DNA of 64,000 nt from Antilocapra americana (GCA_007570785.1 ML662442.1:29507264-29571263); one strand, 5' to 3'. Counted from the stretch's first letter, positions 1 through 10,967 are shown. The notes: generated by a model from the letters alone, not told the origin. Program-made: numbers and translations.

Positions 1-144
1 TCTCTTGCTTTTTCAATGATCCAGTGGATGTTGGCAATTTGATCTCTGGTTCCTCTGCCTTTTCTAAAAGCAGCTTGAACATCTGGAAGTTCACGGTTAA
101 CATATTGCTGAAGCCTGGCTTGGAGAATTTTGATCATCACTTTA

Positions 145-625
145 CTAGTGTGTGAGATGAGTGCAATTGTACTTCAAGCATTCTTTGGCATTGCCTTTCT
201 TTGGGATTGGGATGAAAACTGACCTTTTCCAGTCCTGTGGCCATTGCTGAGTTTTCCAAATTTGCTGGCATATTGAGTGCAGCACTTTCACAGCATCATC
301 TTTTAGGATTTGAAATAGCTCAACTGGAATTCCATCACCTCCACTAGCTTTGTTCATAGTGATGCTTTCTAAGGCCCACTTGACTTCACATTCCAGGATA
401 TCTGGCTCTAGGTGAGTGATCATACCATTTGGATTATCTGTGTCGTGAAGATCCTTTTTGTACAGTGCGTCTGTATATTCTTGCCACCTCTTCTTCTGTT
501 TCTTCTGCTGCTGCTGCTGCTTCTGTTAGGTCCATACCAGTTCTGTCCTTTATTGAGCTCATCTTTGCATGAAATGTTCCCTTGGTATCTCTAATTTTCT
601 TGAAGAGATCTCTAGTCTTTCCCAT
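145..625 (-). pseudogene. BovB ORF2 remnant: N-terminal reverse transcriptase region
   Basis: Two overlapping minus-strand open stretches (434-625 and 145-423) carry the linker and the start of the BovB reverse transcriptase. The piece 145-423 (92 codons) encodes a segment rich in the conserved block before the catalytic fingers, including KASGGDGIPVELFQ and WPQDWKRSVFIPIPKKG. The palm motif with the two aspartates is not in the window. In the linker the CTG repeat reads as an alanine run followed by glutamates, which the second BovB copy lacks. The intact protein would nick DNA and copy RNA at the target site. This copy cannot be functional: it is split between frames and truncated. Confidence 0.85.
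505..520. repeat. Short (CTG)n microsatellite inside BovB
   Basis: Five CTG units followed by a further C, within a CTT/CTG-rich tract from 490 to 523. On the element's coding strand it reads as GCA codons (alanine). The second BovB copy has no such run here, so it arose in this copy. Confidence 0.85.
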
Positions 626-757
626 TCTGTTGTTTTCCTCTATTTCTTTGCATTGATCGCTGAGGAAGGCTTTCTTATCTCTCGTTCTCTCGTTGCTATT
701 CTTTGGAACTCTGCATTCAGATGGGAATATCTTTCCTTTTCTCCTTTGTACCTAGAA

Positions 758-1023
758 TAGAATAGCCCAGTTCATAGAGTCGGAAAGTATACTGGTAGGT
801 GCCAGGGGCTGAGGGGGAGAAGACGGAGAGACGGGGACTTAGTGTTTAATAGGGAAAGAGTTTCAGTTTAGGAAGAAGAAGATGGAAAATTCAGGAGATG
901 GACAATGGTGAGAGCTACACAACAATGTGAATGTACTTAGTACCACTGAACTGTACAGTTAAATATGGTGAAAACAGTATGTTTTATTTATGTGATTTTA
1001 TCACAATAAAAAATATTTTTTTA
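758..1023 (+). mobile_element. L1 3'-UTR end, L1M (L1MB-like)
   Basis: The stretch from the 'gccaggggctgaggg' block to the 'cacaacaatgtgaatgtact' block and the terminal 'cacaataaaaa' A-rich tail is the familiar 3' end of mammalian L1MB-type elements, in plus orientation. Only the last 260 bases or so are present. The subfamily label is from memory of the consensus and was not aligned. Confidence 0.8.
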
Positions 1024-3379
1024 AAAAGACACAATGGAAAAAAAAAAAGATACAACAGGACATGAAAGTCAAGGAACAGTGAGGATTCAGGCCAAGAGAG
1101 GAGTGGGTGAGGGCACGAGTGAGTGGAGAGGTGTACAGGAGGGGGCTTGGAGACCACTGTGGGGAGCAAGCCCCTCCTCCTGGCCCTCATCTCCTCCTGA
1201 GTATGATGGATATAAAATGCCTTCTGTGAAGGACTGTGAGAATGTGAAAACGGCTGAAGGGCTCTGCAGAGCACAAAGTGGAGGCTCCACTAAGATCAGA
1301 ATTTCCTTCCACCTCTTTCACCTCAGGTGCATAGCTAGTGCAAATGAGCCCAAAATTAGGGCTGAAAATGGAAGCTGTGCCCCATAGCAGAGTAGCAGAG
1401 GGCAAACACGTCAAACAAGATGTCTTTTTTTGCCACAAATTTGAACATTTTCACCACCCCCACCCCCTGTACCCACCCTCCAGCCAGCAGTCTAAGCTCC
1501 TGGCCACCACAGGCCCCTGGAGACCCACGGTGGAGCCAGAGAGTCAGAAATGCAGGCACTTTTGTTCACAGGGGGGTCCCCTTCCCTGGCCTGGTCTCCC
1601 CTCCCCCCTCCCCCCCCATGCCTGACCAGGCCCTCAACTGGGACGTGGGGTTCTTTCCAGCAGCTCAGGGTCAGAGGGGCCTGACCCTCGATTGGGTGCC
1701 ACTGGGTACACGGTAGAGCGAAGTATGTGTGGACCAGCAGGTCCCTGAGAAGGAGGGGGCAGACGGAAGAAGGGGCAACAAGCAGGTAGGTGCGGGCCTT
1801 CCCCAGAGGGACATGCTTGGCGTCCTGGGGGAGGGAGAACTAGTCGTCACTCCTCTGCGGAGGTGAAATGCTGCCGTGAAGAGAGAGCAACGCCCCCTTC
1901 CTACCGCGGCGGAGCAGTGCTTGGATGGGCACCGAAGCCAGGTTCCCACAGCACCGCCTCTGGCAGTAAATGCCCCCTTCACTCGGCCCTCCCCCTCCAG
2001 CGGGGAGCCAACACAGTGAAGCGCTGTGGATTGCTTCCCAGCAGGGCCGCAGGCCTTGGTTTCCTCTCTAGCCCCACCTTACCGCCCGGAGGGAGGAGAA
2101 GAGACTAGGAACGACCAGAGCGGGCAGCAGTGGCCACCCCGGGTCCTGCTCCACCAGCGTGTCGCTGACTTCCAGGAACTGTTCATCCCAGTCAGCGGCC
2201 AGCACTGCCTCGTTCTTCCTCTTCCGAGAACGGGCTGTGCCTCCCTGTCCCACGCAGGTCACAACGCTGAGGAGTTGGGTCTTAGCTCGGAGACACAATA
2301 CCTGAACCCCAGCGATAGCGCGCCCTCGTCGGTGTTGACTAATACGGGGCTTCAGAAAGATCAATTAGGCAGGGACCCCTCGATGCAGTTTTAAATGAGC
2401 GGAGGGAGACAAAACTGACCCCAGAGGCCAGAGTGAGCTTTGGCAGAGTGTGTAGTTAATGTGTGCCAAGCAGTGATCAGAAAGGAGACCTGGGAGAGTC
2501 TGCGGAGGATGAGGAATCTAAGAACAGGGCCAACAGGGCGACAGGACAGAGGATGAGATGTTAAGGGTGGTTGAGGACAAAACGAGTTGCATAAGCAGGG
2601 TGGGGCCAGACTAAGGAGGATGATGAAAGCAGGGGAAAGAGTTGAACATTCTCCACGGAGAAATGCGGGGTCGCTGAAGGTTTCACGTGTTGGGCTGATG
2701 TGGCCAAGGAAAAAGACCAGCTCCACTTGGTGCGTAAGGCCGCCCCCCGCCCCCGGCCCCGGCCCACCGCACCGCACCCCACCAACAGCACATCACACCC
2801 TCAGCTCGTCGCCAGGAACGATTTCTGCCCCAGCGCCCGCGAGTGGACAGTCACAGACAGCGTCCTTCTTGAGTGGATCGGATCTCTGGGGAAGCTTCTC
2901 GACCCTGAGACTCATTTCTGGCAGCCAAAGAAGGCTGCCATTATATGAAAAGTTCTGCCTATGAAAATAATGTCAGTTGCCTCTGGAGGGGAGGCTGGAA
3001 GCAGAATCTCTCCGAAAACTCGCAGATGGCAAGCGCAGACTGCGGGGCTCTGGCACCCGCCATTTCTGTTCTTTCCTTCTGCGTTTCCAGCTTCCAACCA
3101 GAGTGGCCGGGGGAACATTTCATCTCAGAGAGCTGGGCTGGGTGAGGGGGACGGAGGACAGTGAGGCGGCCCCGGGTCTGTTACTACTTGAGAGATGCCC
3201 CCGAAGCCTCACCTACCAGCACCAGATGGTGGACGGACTGTCATAGACGACCTTTGCCCTCCACATCATGTCCTCTGTCATTTCCAAACCCACCCGCGGA
3301 GGAAGGAGCTCTCTCCTCTCTTTTTTCCATCTGGCAATGATTTCCTCCAGGTCAGGGCTTCTTCCTCCTCCATTAGGTC
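1024..3379. other. Single-copy interval, GC-rich in places
   Basis: I recognise no repeat here. The interval is visibly richer in G+C and CpG than most of the window, especially 1590-1620 and 1860-3250. Several overlapping open frames of 60-128 codons occur on both strands, as expected in GC-rich non-coding DNA. None shows a domain, a repeat structure or convincing splice signals. It could hold a promoter or a short exon, but the sequence alone does not show one. Confidence 0.55.
1598..1617 (-). other. Candidate G-quadruplex (C-rich on plus strand)
   Basis: C-runs of 4, 6 and 8 separated by single T residues give a G4-type pattern on the minus strand, since the 8-run can supply two G-tracts. 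Function is unknown. Confidence 0.5.
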
Positions 3380-3394
3380 ATCCCAGCTTAGTCT

Positions 3395-3606
3395 ATCTTT
3401 ATTGTTCAAAGGTTTTTTTATTTTTGTTGTTCATTCATTCATTTGGCTGCGCCAGGTCTTCCTTGCTGCACACAGCATCTTTAGTTGCAGCGCTCCAACT
3501 CTTAGTTACAACAAGGAGTATCTAGTTCCCTGACCAGGGATCGTCCTCCAGCCTCCCTGCATTGGGAGTGCAGAGACTTAACCACTGGACCACCAGGGAA
3601 GTCCCC
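3395..3606 (-). mobile_element. CHR-type SINE, with target-site duplication
   Basis: Reading the minus strand gives the CHR head 'acttccctggtggtccagtg', an RNA polymerase III B-box-like region around 'gatccctggtc', and a tail that is T-rich on the plus strand. It is flanked by atcccagcttagtct (3380-3394) and atcacagcttagtct (3607-3621), 14 of 15 identical. A third partial copy of this direct repeat follows a T-tract at 3632-3645. Confidence 0.9.
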
Positions 3607-3645
3607 ATCACAGCTTAGTCTTTTTTTTTTTTCACAGCTTAGTCT

Positions 3646-5220
3646 TGATGGCAGAAAAACTGCTGGAGAAGAAAAGGAAAGGGAAGTGTTTTCCCTTTAC
3701 ATATTCCATATCATCTTTCTTGCAGAGGGTGAAGGTTGGGGTAGGGAGGGTGGTTGCTGCAGGGAAAAGAACTACTGTTTGTATGAAAAATACATCCTCT
3801 CTCTCTCTCCCTCAATGTTACCCGCGGTTAAGAACATTGCTGTCTTCTCTCAATCAATAGCTAGGGCGCACAAACTCCATGCTCCGAGGCAAGTACTAGA
3901 TGCTTATGTTAATGGTCTGTGTGGTTGCTAAACCCCAAGAACTCTCGATGCCTTCACCCAGCTCTGGTCTGCCCATCTCCGCCAGCCCTGGGAGACCATC
4001 TACTGCACAATAAGGCAAGAACCAGCTCTGCAGAGAACCTCTGAAAAGAGCCAGGTGTAAGCAACCCATCTGACCACTTAACAGCCTCTCAGCTCTTATC
4101 TGGTTTGGTTACCAGGAGAACCTTAGCCAAACTCGCAGGCCTTGGCATCTCCTGTGCTGAAATACAGACTGAACCGTGGCTTCCTCATTAGGCAGCTTGA
4201 CTGAATGTCAGGGAATCCAGAAGAGCTCTGGTCAGACAGGCAGGAAGTCGGTTCCATTGGAAGTGGGGGAAGCGGCACTGGTGAGGAAGGCACCCATTAA
4301 GGCAGCAGCAGGCCTGGCCTGGCCACGGATGCAATGAGCATTTGGTGGATGCTGGGCCTGTTTGCAGGTCGATGACCTCAAGGAGAGCTGCTCCAAGCTC
4401 CTGCAAGCGGAGCTCCAGCCAGTGCTCAGACTGGTTCTTGGAAAACATCACTGGCTCCTTACCAGGTATCACATGCTAAGGCAAACGTTAGGCCGGGAGA
4501 AGTTCCCAATTCTAGTTATGAGATACATGGTTGGGGTTTTAATGAACCAATACTAGGTCTTGATTCCCCTGCCTCTGAGGAAGACGTCTCACTCAGCCTA
4601 ACTCTACACCCACCCACCATCAAAGGTAGGGAGCTGAGATGCTCTACACGAGGGCCTGGATCCCACCAGTATGTTCTGGCCCCATGGACGCATTCCTGAG
4701 CTATAGGGATTGCTCCCCTGGTATCTAGTCTGTCACAAAAGCACGGTGTCATGCTCTGTACCACAGTACTCCAGAGTAATTTGGCTCAACATTACAGAGT
4801 GTTGACAGTATTAACCACCTCGTAAAGATATATTGGCAAGGGTTGTTGGCCACGTGATATTTTTTTTAAACCACAGTGTTTGGGCTACCAGTTAAGTGTG
4901 TGTATCACCGGTTTAAAAGTTCATGCTATTAATTCATAAGTGTCTGCTTTAATACTGCCTGTCATCTATTTCCAGATAGAATATTTCTTTTGCTCTAAAA
5001 CAAGAAATTTCAGTCGTAGAAGAATGAAGTAGTTGGCTATGGACTCAGGCATGCTGACAGTCACCTGCACCCTCCCTTGACCATGTTTCTGACACTCTTC
5101 TTGCCTCTGTGCCTCTCTCATACATGGGATATGCAGCTTTCCAACACATGACCACAGTTCCCCTGACTTTCTAAGGATTTCCTTTCTTCTGGACCAGCCA
5201 GTCTCTCAGGTATTGGTCAT
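3646..5220. other. Single-copy interval, nothing recognised
   Basis: Mixed-composition DNA with no repeat I can name. Open frames near 4188-4556 overlap on opposite strands and show no family signature. Confidence 0.5.
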
Positions 5221-5426
5221 GGCGGTTTAGTCGCTAAGTTATATCCAACTCCTTGTGACTCTATGGATCATAGCCCACCAGACTCCTCTGTCCATGGGGT
5301 TCTCCTAGCAAGAATCCCGGAGTGGGTTGCCATTTCCTTCTCCGGGGAAATCTTCCTGACTCAGGGATCGAACCCAGATCTCCTGCACTGCAGGCGGATT
5401 CTTTTCTGAGTGAACCACCAGGGAAT
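5221..5426 (-). mobile_element. Bov-tA SINE
   Basis: Minus-strand Bov-tA: the Bov-A body comes first on the plus strand ('gactctatggatcatagccc'), followed by the tRNA-like head with 'gggatcgaaccc' (B box in reverse) and the terminal 'accaccagggaa'. Several substitutions and small gaps suggest it is not a recent insert. Confidence 0.9.
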
Positions 5427-6384
5427 GGTAACCCAGAAAATGTCTAAAAGCAGAAGTGGGCACTTAGCCTTCTAACCCTCCTGACCCTCTTCTGACCAGC
5501 ATGACCATCTGTGGGCCATCGTGCGCCAATAGCTGTGACCTCTTATGCCGTCCACTAAGCCTCCAGCCCCGTGGCAGCTGGAGATCATAGACTAGTCGTA
5601 GGGATTTACACAGGAGCCACCCCAGTGAGGAGCTGGGGACCAGGGCCGGCTCTGTGTCTTCAGCCTCATGGCAATTTCTGTTCAGTCCAGTTTAAAAATC
5701 TAGTGTAACTACTCAGGTCTTAGCCACAGCAAGGCTACCTAGGGACAGTCAAGGTAAGCTGCCTCTCCTGCTGTGGAGACTGGCATTCTTTGTGTAATGT
5801 CTGGGGCTAAGGTGCACCCATCTGGTCTTCTAATGAGGGCTGCTCCAGCAACACACTGCTGACAGAATCACCATGTCCTTGAGTTTGTGCTAGAGTTCAA
5901 AGTAGTCTTCAGAGGGTGACAAGGGGCATAAAGGCAGGGGATTGGTGAGGTCAGTAGGTGCTCAGGGTGACGGAAAGCTGTCATAAAAATGTCCTTACCT
6001 TCATCCTTTCTGTCCTGAAGAGGACACTCCTGAATGACCCCATTAACCTCAGGTGTTTCAAAACCCTTTTGTGGATGTTAGGGAAATGTCCAGGGCATTC
6101 AGACAGCCCTGGAGGAGGCAGGGGTGGGGTGGCGAACATTGTAAACATGGCTGAGGTCATGATACAATTCAGTAGGTAGTCACAGGCTGGAGGAGTGGAA
6201 ATTATCGGGGCTCTATCCTGAAGAAAGGACCATCTGCAGACTAATAGCTGGTAACAATGTTTCCCTTTATTCAAGGTCACTAATAAAAGGCAGAAACTCC
6301 TAGTGTTTACTCAGATATACTGCCCTGAACAGCTTGGGAGAAAAAAAGATTTTTAGAAATCGATTCTAAGCACACAATCAGAAA
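5427..6384. other. Single-copy interval, nothing recognised
   Basis: No repeat family or coding signature stands out. The short open frames at 5958-6280 overlap on both strands and are not supported. Confidence 0.5.
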
Positions 6385-6640
6385 TGCAGACTGGAATTTA
6401 TATTTGGTCTTCTTTGCAATGTTATTTATAATAGTGAAAAATCTAAACTGACCTACATTAGAATAAGAGAAATAGCTAAATAAAATAAGGCACATCAATT
6501 AGTCAGAATATCATATAGCCATTAAAAAGGCCTTATGTTTACCCAAAAGATTTGACAATGTAGGAAAACATGATTAAGTAAAGGGCAGAATAAAAAATCA
6601 TGCTGTATGAATAAGGCTATATTAACAGTTCTTGATTTTA
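6385..6640 (+). mobile_element. Old L1 fragment, ORF2 end and 3' UTR
   Basis: The series 'aatgttatttataatagtgaaa', 'atatagccattaaaaagg' and 'catgctgtatga' follows the order of blocks at the end of L1 ORF2 and the start of its 3' UTR, in plus orientation. It is heavily diverged, so this is an old L1M copy. The exact right boundary is uncertain. Confidence 0.7.
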
Positions 6641-6839
6641 TAGGGGAGGATTCTGTATCATTTATATTTCCTGTGTTTCCTAGGTATTCAGTCGGAGATA
6701 CATATTACTTGTACAGTCAGGAAAACCTAAAGACAAGACTAGAGATTTTAAGTGAATAAAAGAATCAATTAACACAGGATATAGTTAATGTGTCTCAAAG
6801 CAGTTAACTCCCTTATTGCAAGAAAATATGATTTAACTT

Positions 6840-7047
6840 GGGCTTCCCTGTGGCTCAGTGGTAAATGCAGGAGTTGCAGGAGATGTGGGTTCGATCCCTG
6901 GGCCAGGAAGATCCCCTGGAGGAGGGCGTGGCAACCCACTCCAGTATTCTTGCCTGGAGAACACCATGGACAGAGGAGCCTGGCAGGCTACAGTCCAAAG
7001 GGTTGCAAAAAGTCAAACATGACTGAAGCGACTTAGCATAGCAGAGC
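6840..7047 (+). mobile_element. Bov-tA SINE, with target-site duplication
   Basis: The tRNA-like head has an A-box-like TGGCTCAGTGG at 6851-6861 and a B box GGTTCGATCCC at 6888-6898. The Bov-A body follows and ends at 'gactgaagcgacttagca'. It is flanked by atgatttaactt (6828-6839) and atgatttaattt (7048-7059), 11 of 12 identical, which fixes both edges. Confidence 0.95.
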
Positions 7048-7059
7048 ATGATTTAATTT

Positions 7060-7230
7060 TCACATATGATTGATTAATTGAATAAATATTTATTAATCCC
7101 TACAATTTGCAGAGTAATTTATTTATTCATGCAACAAATATTTATTGGAGACTGAGAAGGGGCTAGGAAGATAGCAAAATATATTCCCTGCCCTCTTGTA
7201 GCTAAGAATCTGCTAGGAATTAGCAATACT
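7060..7230 (-). repeat. Ancient interspersed repeat, MIR/L2-like 3' end
   Basis: 'attcatgcaacaaatatttattgg' followed by 'gaccctgccctcttgtagct'-like sequence matches a very old mammalian repeat end shared by MIR and L2-type elements, in reverse. It is too diverged for a family name by eye. Confidence 0.4.
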
Positions 7231-7905
7231 CAGGTAAAGACAAAACAAAAACAAAAGTCCCCTCTCAGGCAACTCCAGAATCCAGAGAGAGACAGGTTAT
7301 TAATAGAAGATGATGACACCTGGCATAGGACTAACACTCTCCTGAGGATGCACAGGGTGCAGTGGGAGATCTCCAAGAAAGAAGCCTAGCTGACTCTTGG
7401 TCAAGACTCAGTCTTCAGCCCAGATGCAGGTTAACTCCTCATGGTCCCCCCCCACCGCACTTTGGCTTATGTTACGTCCCTCATGGTTTGTTATCGCTCC
7501 TATGCAAGGGGTTCAACTGTGTTGAAAGTTCAGTTCAGTTCAGTTCAGTCGCTCAGTCATGTTCGACTCTTTGTGACCCCATCAACCGCAGCACGCCAGG
7601 CCTCCCTGTCCATCACCAACTCCCAGAGTCTACCCAAACCCATGTTCATAGAGTTGGTGATGCCATCCAGCCATCTTATCCGCTGTCATCCCCTTCTCCT
7701 CCTGCCCCCAATCCTTCCAAGCATCAGGGTCTTATCCAACGAGTCAACTCTTCACATGAGGTGTCCAAAGTTTCAGCTTCAACATCAGTCCTTCCAATGA
7801 ACACCCAGGACTGATCTCCTTTAGGATGGACTGGTTGGATCTCCTTGCAGTCAAAGGGACTCTCAAGAGTCTTCTCCAACACCACAGTTCAAAAGCACCA
7901 ATTCT

Positions 7906-10316
7906 TCAACACTCAGCTTTCTTCACCGTCCAACTCTCACATCCATAGATGACTACTGGAAAAACCATAGCCTTGACTAGATGGACCTTTGTTGGCAAAG
8001 TAATGCCTCTGCTTTTCAATATGCTGTCTAGGCTGGCCATAACTGTCCTTCCAAGGAGTAGGTGTCTTTTAATTTCATGGCTGCAGTCACCATCTGCAGT
8101 GATTTTGGAGCCCCCAAAAATAAAGTCAGCCACTGTTTCCACTGTTTCCCCATCTATTTCCCATGAAGGGATGGGACCAGATGCCATGATCTTAGTTTTC
8201 TGAATGTTGAGCCTTAAGCCAAGTTTTTCACTCTCCTCTTTTACTTTCATCAAGAGGCTTTTTAGTTCCTCTTCACTTTCTGCCATAAGGTTGGTGTCAT
8301 CTGCATATCTGAGGTTATTGATATTTCTCCCGGCAATCTTGATTCCAGCTTGTGCTTCTTCCAGCCCAGCGTTTCTCATGATGTACTCTGCATATAAGTT
8401 AAATAAGCAGGGTGACAATATACAGCCTTGATGTACTCCTTTTCCTATTTGGAACCAGTCTGTTGTTCCATGGCCAGTTCTAACTGTTGCTTCCTGACCT
8501 GCATACAGGTTTCTCAAGAGACAGGTCAGGTGGTCTGGTATTCCCATTTCTTTCAGAATTTTCCACAGTTTACTGAGATCCACACATTCAAAGGCTTTGG
8601 TATAGTCAATAAAGCAGAAATAGATGCTTTTATGGAACTCTCTTGCTTTTTTCATGATCCAGCAGATGTTGGCAATTTGATCTCTGATTCCTCTGCCTTT
8701 TCTAAAAGCAGCTTAAACATCTGGAAGTTCACGGTTCATGTATTGCTGAAGCCTGGCTTGGAGAATTTTGAGCATTATTTTACCAGCATGTGAGATGAAT
8801 GCAATTTTGCAGTAGTTTGAGCATTCTTTGGCATTGCCTTTTTTTGGGATTGGAGTGAAAACTGACCTTTTCCAATCCTGTGGCCATTGCTGAGTTTTCC
8901 AAATTTGCTGGCATATTGAGTGCAGCACTTTCACAGCATCATCTTTCAGGATTTGAAATAGCTCAACTGGAATTCCCTCACCTCCACTGGCTTTGTTCAT
9001 AGTGATGCTTTCTAAGGCCCACTTGACTTCACATTCCAGGATGTCTGGCTCTAGGTGAGTGATCACACCATCGTGATTATCTGAGTCATGAAGATCTTTT
9101 CTGTGTATTCTTGCCACCTCTTCTTAATATCTTCTGCTTCTGTGAGGTCCATACCATTTCTGTACTGAGGTCCATACCATTTCTTTACTGAGCTCATCTT
9201 TGCATGAAAATGTTCCCTTGGTATCTCTAATTTTCTTGAAGAGATCTCTAGTTTTTCCCATTCTATTGTTTTCCTCTGTTTCTTTGGATTGATCGCTGAG
9301 GCAGGCTTTCTTATGTCTCCTTGCTGTTCTTTGGAACTCTACATTCAAATGGGATATCTTTCCTTTTTTCTTTTGCTTTTTGCTTCTCTTCTTTTCACAG
9401 CTATTTGTAAGACCTCCTCAGACAGCCATTTTGATTTTTTTCATTTCTTTGGGGGGGGTGGTCTTGTTCCCTGTCTCCTGTACAATGGCACAAGCCTCCA
9501 TCCATAGATCATCAGGTACTCTATCAGATCTAGTCTCTTGAATCTATTTCTCACTTCCACTGTATAATCATTAAGGATTTGATCTAGGTAGTACCTGAAT
9601 GGTCTAGTGATTTTCCCTACTTTCTTCAATTTAAGTCTGAATTTGGCAATAAGGAGTTCATGATCTGAGCCACAGTCAGCTCCCAGTCTTGTTTTTGCTG
9701 ACTGTATACTGCTTCTCCATCTTTGGCTGCAAAGAATATAATCAATCTGATTTTGGTGTTGACCACCTGGTGATGTCCATGTGTCGAGTCTTCTCTTGTG
9801 TTGTTCAAAGAGGGTGTTTGCTATGACCAATGCATTCTCTTGGCAGAAGTTTGTTACCCTATACCCTGCTTCATTCTGTACTCCAAGGCCAAATTTGCCT
9901 GTTACTCCAGGTGTTTTTTGACTTCCTACTTTTGCATTTCAGTCACCTATAACGAAAAGGACATCTTTTTTGGGTGTTAATTTTAGAAGGTCATGTAGGT
10001 CTTCATAGAACCATTCAACTTCAGCTTCTTCAGCATTACTGGTCAGGGCATAGACTTGGATTACCTCGATATTGAATGGTTTGCCTAAGATACAAACATA
10101 GATCATTCTGTCATTTTTGAGACTGCATCCAAGTACTGCATTTTGGACTCTTTTGTTAACTATAATGGCTACTCCATTTCTTCTAAGGGATTCTTGCCCA
10201 CAGTAGTAGATATAATGGTCATCTGAGTTAAATTCACCCATTCCAGTCCACTTTAGGTCTCTGATTCCTAAAATGTTGACATTCACTCTTGCCATCTCCT
10301 GTTTGATCACTTCCAA
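7906..10316 (-). pseudogene. BovB endonuclease-reverse transcriptase polyprotein, inactivated
   Basis: Read on the minus strand, the first open piece (9939-10316) encodes the N-terminal endonuclease domain with GMGEFNSDDHYIYYCGQ and a long exonuclease-endonuclease-phosphatase-like core. It ends after FVIGD because the next codon, TGG in related copies, is TGA. The piece 9441-9830 holds the rest of the endonuclease, with DYILCSQRW and CGSDHELL. The reverse transcriptase spans 8713-9117 and 7906-8655; these are separated by a stop replacing a glutamine codon at about 8714. The second piece (249 codons) keeps the palm: D17 in CFIDYTKAF, QGCILSPCLFN, and YADD at residues 117-120 (8296-8307). A 23-bp tandem duplication at 9143-9188 shifts the linker frame. 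No single frame spans the protein, so it is a pseudogene with a preserved catalytic core. Confidence 0.93.
9143..9188. repeat. 23-bp tandem duplication within BovB linker
   Basis: Two consecutive 23-bp units beginning 'tgaggtccataccatttct' lie at 9143-9165 and 9166-9188, differing at one base. The first BovB copy has a single unit. Since 23 is not a multiple of three, it breaks the frame. Confidence 0.9.
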
Positions 10317-10425
10317 TTTGCGTCAATTCATGGACCTAACGTTCAGGTTCCTAGGCAATATTGTTCTTACAGCATCAGACCTTTCTTCCATCACCAGTCA
10401 TATCCACAACTGAATGCGTTGAGAT

Positions 10426-10510
10426 TAGCATCCTTTATAAACGAATGGCATTAGCATCCTTTATAAAAAGAGACCCCAGAGAGCTCCCTCATCCCTTCAC
10501 CATGTGACCA
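10426..10510 (+). mobile_element. MaLR LTR fragment (MST/MLT1-like)
   Basis: 'ttagcatcctttataaaaag' followed by 'gaccccagagagctccctc' and 'accatgtgacca' is a diagnostic internal block of MaLR LTRs. A short partial duplication of 'ttagcatcctttataaa' lies just to its left (10426-10443). Only about 80 bases are recognisable. Confidence 0.65.
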
Positions 10511-10818
10511 GCGGTGTTTTGTGGTTCTTATTTTGTGTGCTGTTGTTGTTACTGTTTGCGAGGGTGACTGGAGGAAACATGAGATGCATGAAGTAGAGGA
10601 GAGCAGTAAGTGGAAGATAAGGGGCTAATATTCACAACTAGAAGTTATGGGAATGTGAATTATTTATGAAAATGTGACCTCATTGCATCACATGCTGTTG
10701 GGGCTAAGGACATTCAAGTTCCACATGTCATCTCTTAAAACCCTTATCTTTTCTGTGATCATAAAGATCATATAACTGACCCTTAATGCATGAATTCTCA
10801 AGAATCTAAGTTGTATTT
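10511..10818. other. Single-copy interval, nothing recognised
   Basis: AT-rich sequence with no family signature. Confidence 0.5.
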
Positions 10819-10833
10819 AAAGCTTAATTTCAG

Positions 10834-10967
10834 GAATTTCCCTGGAAGTCCAGCAGTTTAGACTGTGTGCTTCCACTGCAGGGCACAGGAGTTTGATCCT
10901 TGGTAGGGAAACTAACATCTCACATGTTGTGCAGCCAAAAAATATATAAATAAATAAATAAATAAAT
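10834..10967 (+). mobile_element. CHR-type SINE with TAAA tail and target-site duplication
   Basis: The CHR head ('tttccctggaagtccagcag') and a weak B-box region ('gagtttgatccttgg') are followed by 'gcagccaaaaaatatataaa' and a (TAAA)n tail. The flanks are aaagcttaatttcag (10819-10833) and aaagcttaattacag (10968-10982), 14 of 15 identical. Confidence 0.93.

Larger units (their letters stand above)
1..755 (-). mobile_element. BovB (RTE) LINE fragment, continues beyond left edge
   Basis: This is antisense BovB sequence. It aligns by eye with about 8640-9385 of the longer copy in this window, so it covers the early reverse transcriptase and the linker before it. The element's 3' part lies outside the window to the left. 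Sequence similarity stops near 745-755, where a different element (an L1 3' end) begins, so the 5' part is missing. Frames are broken. A run of five CTG units lies at 505-520. Confidence 0.93.
7529..10425 (-). mobile_element. Nearly full-length BovB (RTE) LINE
   Basis: The 3' end is at the left, marked by tandem TTCAG units at 7529-7548. The coding region runs rightwards on the minus strand through reverse transcriptase (7906-9117), linker (9124-9348) and apurinic-type endonuclease (about 9441-10316), then a short 5' leader to about 10425. At about 2.9 kb it is close to the usual 3.2 kb of BovB. BovB supplies the machinery that mobilises Bov-tA and Bov-A SINEs, whose bodies derive from its 3' end. 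This copy is dead; its breaks are listed under the coding remnant. Confidence 0.95.

Noticed and set aside
4362..4470. Possible exon, with 'ctgtttgcag' before and 'accaggtatc' after an open plus-strand stretch
   Set aside because: Acceptor and donor look-alikes of this quality are common by chance, the encoded peptide matches no family I know, and an equally long minus-strand frame overlaps it.
6851..6898. A-box and B-box elements suggesting tRNA genes here and in the other SINEs
   Set aside because: They belong to the tRNA-derived heads of Bov-tA and CHR SINEs; no cloverleaf with a proper acceptor stem is present.
10426..10460. The doubled 'ttagcatcctttataaa' as the target-site duplication of the large BovB
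   Set aside because: Both copies lie on the same side of the element and no matching sequence is seen near 7520, so it is a local duplication in the neighbouring LTR fragment.
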